NCBI GenBank assembly: GCA_005880755.1
Contig: VBGV01000073.1
Coordinates: 1 to 12,825, forward strand
From: Chloroflexota bacterium
Lineage (GTDB): Bacteria; Chloroflexota; Dormibacteria; Dormibacterales; Dormibacteraceae
DNA: 12,825 nucleotides
Direction of reading: 5' to 3'
The translations under genes were made by a program, and so were the position numbers. Position 1 is the stretch's first letter. Each line of letters starts with the position of its first letter. Positions 5,704 to 12,825 of this stretch are shown here, piece by piece. The notes below the pieces were generated by a model, which worked only from the letters and a program-made list of their open reading frames with translations, searched no databases and was not told the origin of the DNA.

Positions 5704-6321
5704 ATGTCCCAGCTCGAACCGGTCGATCTCGTCATCTTTTCGGACTACGTTTGACCCTGGTGCTACATCGACTCGGTCAGGGTCGAACAGCTCCAGCGCG
5801 AAGGCGCTGTACACGTCACGTGGCTGCCCTTCGAGCTCCATCCCGAGGCGCCGATGGAGGGCATTCCGCGAGAGGTCTATTTCCGCGGCCGGCGGTTGGA
5901 GCGAGCGGAGGAGCACCTCAGGTCGATCGCGGCCGATGCCGGGCTCGAGTTGCGGCATCGCGACGTGATCATCAATTCCCGCCGTGCGCTGGGCGCGGCT
6001 GAGTTCGCCCGCGAGCGTGGCCGATTCGACGAGATGCACCACGCGCTGTTCCAGGCTCACTGGGAAGGGAGCGGAAAGCTCGAGAACGTCGACGATCTTG
6101 TGCGAATCGGCACCGCCGTGGGGCTGGACGCCGCCGAGCTCAGGACCGCGATCGATCAGGGTCGCTACGCGGATCTGATCGACGAGCACCGCCGCATCGC
6201 ATCGTCAGTCGGCATCGACGCGATCCCGGCGCACATCTTCGGCCGGCGCTACCTGGTCCTCGGCGCCCAGCCGTACGAGGTTTTGAAGCAGGTCGTCGAT
6301 CGCCTCCATCATCCGGATTGA
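5704..6321 (+). CDS. DsbA/FrnE-family thioredoxin-fold oxidoreductase, probable selenoprotein (Sec at codon 17)
   Basis: Reading through an in-frame TGA at 5752-5754 gives a 205-residue protein of the DsbA/FrnE (2-hydroxychromene-2-carboxylate isomerase-like) family. It opens with the canonical strand VDLVIFSDYV followed by [TGA]-P-W-C-Y, so TGA replaces the first, nucleophilic Cys of the CPWC motif (residues 17-20). Next come LPFELHPEAP, the helical insertion (about 60-150), GIDAIPAHIFG with the cis-proline region at Pro175, and YLVLGAQPYEVL, the usual family ending. The rest of the frame is intact. No signal peptide is seen, so it acts in the cytosol, probably as a thiol/selenol-disulfide oxidoreductase. 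TGA is a normal stop in neighbouring genes and Trp is TGG, so a recoded genome is not the explanation. A SECIS-like hairpin follows at 5768-5786. The frame has a TAG 18 nt upstream of ATG 5704, which fixes the start. Ordinary gene calling would begin at ATG 5854 and lose the active site. The alternative is a TGC-to-TGA nonsense mutation. Confidence 0.85.
5768..5786 (+). promoter_or_regulatory. Bacterial SECIS-like hairpin
   Basis: Arms 5768-5774 (TCGACTC) and 5780-5786 (GGGTCGA) form 7 pairs, one a G-U, around the loop GGTCA at 5775-5779. The loop begins 20 nt after the TGA. Bacterial SECIS elements are short hairpins inside the coding region just after UGA, with a G-rich apical loop; E. coli fdhF has an apical GGUC at about this distance. 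A competing 11-pair stem (5749-5759 with 5778-5788) encloses the UGA itself and could tune readthrough. Confidence 0.75.
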
Positions 6322-6348
6322 GAAAGTCCAGGGCGCGCAAATCAATAC

Positions 6349-6378
6349 TTGACACTCGAGCGAGTACAGACGCGTAAT
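6349..6378 (+). promoter_or_regulatory. Promoter of the peptide ABC transporter operon
   Basis: A perfect TTGACA -35 (6349-6354) with CGTAAT (6373-6378) 18 bp downstream as a 4-of-6 -10; TAATTA at 6375-6380 is an alternative at longer spacing. Between them lies ACTCG-AG-CGAGT (6354-6365), an inverted repeat in the spacer that could be an operator. The region 6322-6427 otherwise holds only the leader and the Shine-Dalgarno of the next gene. Confidence 0.6.
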
Positions 6379-6427
6379 TAGGGGTTGCCGGACGCCGGGG
6401 ATCCGGGCTGTGGGAGAGGTGTCGAAG

Positions 6428-7936
6428 ATGAGACGAGTCGGAGTTGGCTTCATCTGTCTTGCGTTGATTGCCTCGTGCGGCGGCGGCGGCGGAAACCAGA
6501 GTTCCGGGACACCCAAGAACGGCGGCACGGCAACCATCGCGCTCGAAAGTGAGCTGCGGACCCTCGACCCGATGGACTCTTCGCTACTGGTCGAGCGCGA
6601 GGTGTTTTACAACGTGTATGACTCGCTGTTCACGATCGACCCGTCGCTGACGATCAAGTCAGGACTGGTCAAGTCGTGGGACGTTTCCGACCCACTGAAC
6701 TACAAGTTCACGCTTCAGTCGGGCGTCAAGTACCAGGACGGGACACCTTTCAACGGCGCATCGGTGAAGGCCAACATCGAGCGTTACAAGACCGGCGCGA
6801 CGTCCCGTCGTAAGTCAGACCTGGCCAGTGTCAAGAGCGTTGAGGTCACGGACGACACGCACGTCGTCTTCCACCTCAGCAAGCCCAACGCCACGCTGCT
6901 CGCCACGCTGGTCGACCGCGCGGGGATGATGCTGTCGATTGATGCAGTCACCAAAGGCGGCAAGGACTTCTCGCTGGCGCCGGCCGGAGCCGGCAGCGGT
7001 CCGTTCGAGTTCGTCGAGTGGAAGCGGAACGACCACCTGACCCTGAAGAAGAATTCGAGCTACTGGAAGTCCGGTCTCCCCTATCTCGACGGCCTCACAT
7101 ACCGCGCGATCCCGGATGTGAACGCGATCCTCGCCGCCCTCAAGACAGGCGACATCGACATTGCTCGGGTGATCGCGCCGAAAGACGTGGCGTCGCTCAA
7201 GGTCGATTCGAGCTTCGTCTACCGCGACGTGCCCGCGATCGGCTTCAACGGCTTCGAGCTCAACGCCGGGACGTCACCGTTCAATGACCCCGCCAAGCGG
7301 CAGGCGGTCGCGATCGCGATCGACCGATACTCGATCCTGAAGAACATCAACTTCAACATAGGCGTGGTGGCTTACGGTCCAATTCCACCCTCGAGCTGGG
7401 CCTTCGACGCCGGCGAAAAGATCTACGACCACGCCGACGCGACCAAGGCCAAGTCGATGGCGACCGGGTTCACGTTCACTTTCAAGACGACGTCCGATCC
7501 CGTCAACCAGCAGGCGGCGCAGCTGCTCCAATCAGAGCTGGCCGCGGCGGGAATAACGATGCAGATCCAGACCGAGGAGTTCGCCACGTATCAGCAGGAA
7601 TGCGCGGCGCACAAGTTCGAGGCCTGCGGCGTCAACTGGTCTGGGCGAATCGACCCGGACGGCAACATGTATGCGTGGTGGCACACGGGCGGCGATTTCA
7701 ACGACAGTATGTACAGCAACTCCCAGGTCGACGCCTGGCTGGACGACGCCCGCACCAATGCGGACCAGACCAAGCGCAAGCAGGACTACATCAATGCGCA
7801 GAAGCAGATCGTGCAGGACGCTCCATACGTCTTCACCACGTTCGGCGTCAGCGCACAGATCTCCGACACCAAGATCCACAACTTCACGCTCTATCCCGAC
7901 CTGATGATCCGGATGGCGGAGGTCTGGAAGGGCTAG
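6428..7936 (+). CDS. Peptide ABC transporter substrate-binding lipoprotein (family 5, DppA/OppA-like)
   Basis: 502 residues. The N-terminus MRRVGVGFICLALIASC is a short lipoprotein signal: charged start, hydrophobic core, lipobox IAS-C with Cys17 as the lipidated residue, then a Gly/Ser linker. The mature part follows family 5 binding proteins: GGTATIALESELRTLDPMD, the GVKYQDGTPFNGASVKANI block, GSGPFEFVEW, and the long two-lobed domain ending in APYVFTTFGVSAQ. It captures peptides or similar solutes outside the membrane for the permease below. Start ATG 6428 is set by GGGAGAGG at 6412-6419, 8 nt upstream; an in-frame GTG at 6410 would put the Shine-Dalgarno inside the gene. It heads a five-gene operon. 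The ligand (peptides, glutathione, nickel, opines or sugars are all known in this family) cannot be read from sequence. Confidence 0.93.
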   Translation: MRRVGVGFICLALIASCGGGGGNQSSGTPKNGGTATIALESELRTLDPMDSSLLVEREVFYNVYDSLFTIDPSLTIKSGLVKSWDVSDPLNYKFTLQSGVKYQDGTPFNGASVKANIERYKTGATSRRKSDLASVKSVEVTDDTHVVFHLSKPNATLLATLVDRAGMMLSIDAVTKGGKDFSLAPAGAGSGPFEFVEWKRNDHLTLKKNSSYWKSGLPYLDGLTYRAIPDVNAILAALKTGDIDIARVIAPKDVASLKVDSSFVYRDVPAIGFNGFELNAGTSPFNDPAKRQAVAIAIDRYSILKNINFNIGVVAYGPIPPSSWAFDAGEKIYDHADATKAKSMATGFTFTFKTTSDPVNQQAAQLLQSELAAAGITMQIQTEEFATYQQECAAHKFEACGVNWSGRIDPDGNMYAWWHTGGDFNDSMYSNSQVDAWLDDARTNADQTKRKQDYINAQKQIVQDAPYVFTTFGVSAQISDTKIHNFTLYPDLMIRMAEVWKG

Positions 7937-7962
7937 CGATTCACAGATCGTTCGTGGGCAGG

Positions 7963-7989
7963 TCATGCCGGAAACCTGATCCGGCATGA
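7963..7989 (+). promoter_or_regulatory. Intercistronic hairpin covering the permease start codon
   Basis: Perfect 9-bp inverted repeat TCATGCCGG/CCGGCATGA (7963-7971 with 7981-7989) around a 9-nt loop. The permease ATG (7986-7988) lies in the 3' arm. There is no T-run, so it is not a terminator. Such hairpins after binding-protein genes are known to stabilise the upstream mRNA end and lower expression of membrane genes; here it could also mask the start codon. Confidence 0.65.
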
Positions 7990-8930
7990 CCACCTACGTC
8001 CTGCGCCGCCTGGTGTTGATGGTCCCGGTTGCGTTCCTGGTCACGGTGGGGGTCTTCATGCTCATCCACCTGACCCCCGGCGACCCGGCTCTGATCATCC
8101 TCGGCGAAGACAGGAGCCCGCAGGCAATCGCCCAGATCCATCAAGAGCTAGGCCTCGACAAGCCGTTGTACGTGCAGTACGTCATCTGGATCGACAACGT
8201 GGTTCACGGCGATTGGGGCCGCTCGATCACTACTCACGAACCCGTCGCCGGCGCGATCACGGAGCGTCTGCCGGCAACGATTGAGCTCGGCGTGGTCGCT
8301 CTGATCTGGTCGTTACTGGTTGCGATCCCGCTGGGCACCGTCGCAGCCGTGCGCCGGGGTTCGGTCGTGGACAAGCTCGCCACGGGCATCGCCGTGGCGG
8401 GCGTTTCGGTCCCGAACTTCTTCATCGGGATCGTCCTGATCTTCGTCCTGTCGGTTTCGGCCCGACTGTTTCCCTTCGGCGGTTACGTGCCCTTCTTCCA
8501 GGATCCGTGGGAGAGCCTGCGCCATGTGGCCCTGCCGGCCATCGCGCTTGGCACGGCCGGCACCGCGATCAACATGCGCTTTACTCGCTCATCGATGATC
8601 GAGGTCCTGGGTCTCGACTACATCAGGACCGCGCGCGCCAAAGGCGCCTCGTGGCGTCGTGTCGTCTTCATCCACGCCCTCAAGAACGCGCTGATACCCG
8701 TCGTGACCATCGTCGGCCTTCAGATCGGCGGCATCATCGAGGGCGCTGTGGTGACCGAGACCGTCTTCACATGGCCGGGGGTGGGCCGCCTGGCCGTGGA
8801 GTCGATCTTCAACCGCGACTACACGGTCGTCCAGGGCGTCGTCCTGCTGGCCGCCTTCTCCTACATGGTGGCCAATCTCGTCGTCGACCTGGTCTACGGC
8901 TGGCTCGACCCGAGGATTTCGTACGCATGA
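7986..8930 (+). CDS. Peptide ABC transporter permease (DppB-like)
   Basis: 314 residues, typical for DppB. It starts with the family's MTTYVLRRL and a first membrane segment (about 9-29), then 'HLTPGDPA' and a periplasmic stretch containing GLDKPLYVQYVIW and GDWGRSI. At least five further hydrophobic segments follow. The cytoplasmic EAA loop reads DYIRTARAKGASWRRV...HALKNALIP (around 210-240), which contacts the ATPases, and the C-terminus ends YGWLDPRISYA as usual. It pairs with the next gene to form the channel. Translation start lies in a hairpin shared with the intergenic region, and the stop overlaps the next start as ATGA. Confidence 0.95.
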   Translation: MTTYVLRRLVLMVPVAFLVTVGVFMLIHLTPGDPALIILGEDRSPQAIAQIHQELGLDKPLYVQYVIWIDNVVHGDWGRSITTHEPVAGAITERLPATIELGVVALIWSLLVAIPLGTVAAVRRGSVVDKLATGIAVAGVSVPNFFIGIVLIFVLSVSARLFPFGGYVPFFQDPWESLRHVALPAIALGTAGTAINMRFTRSSMIEVLGLDYIRTARAKGASWRRVVFIHALKNALIPVVTIVGLQIGGIIEGAVVTETVFTWPGVGRLAVESIFNRDYTVVQGVVLLAAFSYMVANLVVDLVYGWLDPRISYA

Positions 8931-9811
8931 GCAACGCGCCCGCGATCGTCGCCGCCGAAGGTCCGATCCGCCGCCGGCCGGTCGCCTTGCTGGAGCTGGC
9001 GAGGAAGAACCGAGGCGTCCTCGTCGGCCTGGCTCTGGTCGCGGTGCTCTTCCTGGTCGCGCTTCTGGCTCCCGTGATCTCACCCCACGACCCGATCGCC
9101 ACCGAACCCGACAACGCATACCTGCCGCCGCTGAGCCCCGGCCACGCGCTGGGCACCGATGAGCTGGGACGGGATCAGATCAGCCGCATCCTGTGGGGCG
9201 CCCGGATCTCGCTTCCGGTCGCCTTTGTCGCCGTCGCCGTCGGGTTGGTCGCAGGTGGCTTGATCGGCCTGGTCAGCGGTTACGCGGGCGGTTTGACAGA
9301 CCTCCTGCTGATGCGCGTGATCGACGCCCTGCTCGCGTTTCCCGCCTTGATCCTGGCGATCGCCCTGGTGGCCGCACTCGGGCCCAGCCTCCGCAACGCC
9401 ATGATCGCCATCGGGATCGTGGCCATCCCCGCTTACGCGAGGCTCGTGCGGGCGGTGGTGCTTCAGCTCAAACCGATGGAGTTCGTCGTCGCCACGCGAT
9501 CGCTTGGCGCGACCCCGGTGCGCATTGTCCTTCGGCACCTCATACCGAACCTCATGAACCCGGTCCTGGTGCAGGTCTCGCTGTCCGCGGGGTTCGCGAT
9601 CCTGGCCGAGGCAGTCCTCTCCTTCCTCGGTCTCGGCGCCCAGCCGCCAACACCGGACTGGGGACAGATGATCACCACCGGCCGCACCTTTCTCCCAAAC
9701 GACCCGTGGCTGGCCATCATCCCGGGCGTCGCCATCTCGATCACCGTGTACAGCTTCAACCTGCTCGGCGATTCACTTCGGGACGCGCTCGATCCCAGGC
9801 TTCGACGCTGA
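8927..9811 (+). CDS. Peptide ABC transporter permease (DppC-like)
   Basis: 294 residues. A cytoplasmic N-tail, a first membrane segment around 30-52, then the family's 'LAPVISPHDP' and HALGTDELGRDQISRILWGARISL, which is diagnostic of DppC/OppC. Several membrane segments surround the EAA loop EFVVATRSLGATPVRIVLRH, and AEAVLSFLGLGAQPPTPDWG and DALDPRLRR close the protein as in the family. The start ATG overlaps the preceding stop (ATGA), and its own stop overlaps the next start (TGATG), indicating translational coupling. The frame is open far upstream, but that part lies within dppB and is arginine-rich shadow, so ATG 8927 is chosen. Confidence 0.95.
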   Translation: MSNAPAIVAAEGPIRRRPVALLELARKNRGVLVGLALVAVLFLVALLAPVISPHDPIATEPDNAYLPPLSPGHALGTDELGRDQISRILWGARISLPVAFVAVAVGLVAGGLIGLVSGYAGGLTDLLLMRVIDALLAFPALILAIALVAALGPSLRNAMIAIGIVAIPAYARLVRAVVLQLKPMEFVVATRSLGATPVRIVLRHLIPNLMNPVLVQVSLSAGFAILAEAVLSFLGLGAQPPTPDWGQMITTGRTFLPNDPWLAIIPGVAISITVYSFNLLGDSLRDALDPRLRR

Positions 9812-10792
9812 TGGCGTTCAGTCACCTGCTCGAGCTGGAGAACGTCCACACCGAGCTTTCCCTGGCCGAAGGCACGCTTCGCGCCGTCGATGGAGTCTCG
9901 CTCACGATCGATGCCGGAGAAACCCTTGGCATCGTCGGCGAGTCCGGCTCCGGGAAATCGATGACGGCGCTCTCGATCATGCGACTCCTACCGCGCTCAG
10001 GCAGGATCGTCGAAGGAAGCATCAGGTTCAAAGACCGAGTGCTGTCGGATCTCAGCGAGGACGAGATGGAGGCCATCCGCGGGACGGAGATGGCCATGAT
10101 CTTCCAGGACCCGATGACCTCGCTGAATCCTGTCTACCGGACGGGTTGGCAGGTAGGCGAGCCGCTGCGCATCCACCGCCACGTGCGGTCGGGCGAAGCG
10201 ATCGCCACGGCCACCGACCTCTTCCAACAGGTTGGGATTCCTGATGCGAGAAGTCGTGTGAGGCATTTTCCGCACATGCTCTCCGGGGGGATGCGTCAGC
10301 GCGCGATGATCGCCATGGGCCTGAGCATGAGCCCGAGCCTGCTCATCGCCGACGAGCCGACGACCGCCCTTGACGTCACGATCCAGGCACAGATCCTCGA
10401 CTTGCTGCGCAGGCTGAATCGCGAATACGGCACGGCGACGATCCTTATCACGCACAACCTCGGCGTGGTCGCCGGCATGTGTGACCGAGTCATCGTCATG
10501 TACGCGGGCCGCATCGTCGAGCAGGGCCGAACTGAGGACGTGTTCTCGCATCCCGAGCATCCGTACACGTGGTCGCTGCTCCGCTCGATACCCCGCCTCG
10601 ATGCGGAACCGCACGAGCCGCTCACGCCGATCGAAGGCTCGCCGCCCGACATGGTCCATCTGCCGGCCGGCTGCAAGTTCCAGCCGCGATGCCCGTTCGC
10701 GGTGGCGCGCTGCAGCCGAGAGGAGCCATCTCTGCTCCAGGTCCGCGACCAGCTCGCGCGGTGCTGGGTGACGCAGGCCGGCACCGAGCTCA

Positions 10793-10800
<8 letters not shown>
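9811..10800 (+). CDS. Peptide ABC transporter ATPase (DppD-like)
   Basis: 329 residues. Walker A GESGSGKS at 43-50, Q-loop around Gln99 (IFQDPMTSLNP), signature LSGGMRQR at 157-164, Walker B LLIADEPT with Asp181/Glu182, and the switch histidine in LITHNLGV. The C-terminal oligopeptide-transporter extension carries Cys288, Cys294, Cys301 and Cys318; the matching cysteines in Dpp ATPases are reported to hold an iron-sulfur cluster. All catalytic residues are present. It forms the ATPase heterodimer with the next gene. It overlaps the previous gene by 1 bp and the next by 8 bp. Confidence 0.95.
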
Positions 10801-11772
<972 letters not shown>

Positions 11773-11776
<4 letters not shown>

Positions 11777-12825
11777 CGGCCCGCGGCGTATGCCTGCGCG
11801 CCGCGTGCGCTGGCGGCGGCGGAGAGGATTCCGGTTGCGTGGTCGATTCCGACCGCGCAGATCCGGCCCAGGGACGAGCGGTCTGCCTCGAACACGTCGT
11901 GGCCTCGCCGCCGCAGCTCGTCGAGCACGCCGGGCTCCATCGGCTCTGAGTGCAGCCGCCCAGGATGGGAGTCGTGTGGTGCAAACGAGCTTGGGAAGTG
12001 CGTGGTGTGGAACATGGGCGCGTCGATGGATGCCTGCAGGTCCTGTCCGAAAACGGCGTGAGTGAGGAAAAACTCAAGCGTCCATTGGTCCTGGTGGTCG
12101 CCGCCGGGTGTGCCGAACGCGAGGCATGGTTCGCCGTCGCGAAGCGCGAGCGACGGGCTGAGCGTGGTCCGAGGCCGCTTGCCGCCTTCCAGGTGATTGG
12201 GATGCTGGGGGTCGAGGTTGAACATCTGCGCTCGCGTGCCGAGGCAGAAGCCGAGGCCTGGGATCACCGGCGAGCTCTGCAGCCATCCACCGCTCGGGGT
12301 GCAGGCGACAAGGTTCCCATGACGGTCGGCGACCGCGACGTGCACGGTGTCGCCCCGCACCGCGCCGAGGGAGGGGGAGCCGGTGCCCGTCCAATGCCCC
12401 TCGGTCACGGCCTGTGCCTCGCGTCGCGGCAGCCGCGGCTCCAGACCCGCGGGCCGGCCTGGCGTCAACGCCAGGGATGCCCGGTCGCCGACCAGCGGGC
12501 GGCGTTCGTCTGCGTATCGGCTCGACAGTAGGTCGGCAAGCGGCACCGACGCGAAATCCGGATCCCCGTACCACGCCTCTCGGTCCGCGAATGCGAGCTT
12601 GGCGCACTCCGTGACGAGGTGGACGTGATCCGCGGACAGGAAGCCGATGGAGGCAAGGTCGTAGGGCGCGAGGAGCTGCAGCTGTTGAAGGAAGACGGGC
12701 CCCTGGCTCCACGGCCCGCACTTGGCCACGGTCCAGCCGCGAAAATCAGCGGTCACAGGGTCTTCACGCCTGGCCTGAAAGGCGGCAAGGTCCGCGGCCG
12801 TGAGGAGACCGGGATGCGCAACGCC
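11773..12825 (-). CDS. Gamma-glutamyltransferase-family protein, N-terminal part beyond the window
   Basis: 350 C-terminal residues of an Ntn-hydrolase of the gamma-glutamyltransferase/cephalosporin-acylase family; the frame is open to the right edge. It reads LLTAADLAAFQARRE near the edge, then 'WSQGPVFLQQLQLL', FADREAWYGDPDF, and the autoprocessing site RGDTVHVAVADRHGNLV. The Thr of DTVH (visible residue 160) aligns with the nucleophile that becomes the N-terminus of the small subunit. RPRTTLSPSLALRDG, GTPGGDHQDQW and the DAPMFH region follow. Family members hydrolyse or transfer gamma-glutamyl groups (glutathione, gamma-Glu peptides) or act as acylases; the TVH in place of the common TTH places it in a divergent subfamily. 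Signal peptide, if any, is outside the window. It converges on the peptide importer. Confidence 0.9.

Noticed and set aside
5752..5754. TGA as a plain nonsense mutation making 5704-6321 a pseudogene
   Set aside because: It hits the catalytic Cys codon exactly, no other damage is present, and a SECIS-like hairpin is at the right distance. It remains possible if the genome lacks Sec machinery.
5794..5809. CAGCGC-GAAG-GCGCTG hairpin as the SECIS
   Set aside because: Its loop begins 45 nt after the TGA, beyond the usual bacterial distance, and lacks the GGU-type loop of the closer hairpin.
5695..6189. Minus-strand ORF over the selenoprotein gene
   Set aside because: Shadow; the plus strand carries the DsbA/FrnE motifs.
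9193..9810. Upstream extension of the DppD-like ATPase frame
   Set aside because: Arg/Pro-rich reading inside dppC; the ATPase fold begins after ATG 9811, which overlaps the dppC stop.

Overview
This is a high-GC bacterial window (G/C dominates third codon positions). Two genes run off the edges: a methylmalonate-semialdehyde dehydrogenase on the left and a gamma-glutamyltransferase-family enzyme on the right. I see no rRNA, tRNA, CRISPR array, insertion sequence or phage gene. The gene content (Cfp30B-like double-VOC protein, DUF1801 protein, GAF protein, Opp/Dpp transporter) and several starts without a Shine-Dalgarno but with a TATA-like -10 just upstream suggest a soil-type Terrabacteria lineage (Actinomycetota, Chloroflexota or Dormibacterota). 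That placement is a guess.

Layout. (1) 1-855: mmsA on the minus strand, divergent from (2) 840-2309: a stand-alone GAF-domain protein followed by a DapA/NAL-family lyase. (3) 2298-2592: a gap holding a short coding-like stretch on the minus strand, three potential hairpins and a perfect 16-bp palindrome directly before (4) 2593-4304: psuK-psuG, the two enzymes that convert pseudouridine to uracil and ribose 5-phosphate. (5) 4322-5590, minus strand: a DUF1801 protein and a double-VOC protein, separated by a strong intrinsic terminator. (6) 5704-6321: a DsbA/FrnE-family oxidoreductase whose redox motif reads TGA-Pro-Trp-Cys. (7) 6428-11776: a complete dipeptide/oligopeptide ABC importer operon (lipoprotein, two permeases, two ATPases) with overlapping genes. 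(8) 11773-12825, minus strand: the C-terminal part of a gamma-glutamyltransferase-family protein, convergent with the transporter and sharing a CTAG stop.

The main discovery is gene 6. The in-frame TGA sits exactly where the first Cys of the CPWC motif belongs. A 7-bp hairpin with a GGUCA apical loop begins 13 nt after the TGA, so its loop lies 20 nt downstream, as in bacterial SECIS elements. I read it as a selenoprotein that conventional gene calling would truncate to a 155-residue fragment starting at 5854, without its active site.

How the genes may work together. psuKG releases uracil, and the end product of reductive uracil breakdown (malonate semialdehyde) is a known type of substrate for MmsA-family enzymes, so regions 1-4 may serve linked catabolism. 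The peptide importer next to a gamma-glutamyltransferase would fit uptake and cleavage of gamma-glutamyl peptides. Both links are inferences from neighbourhood.
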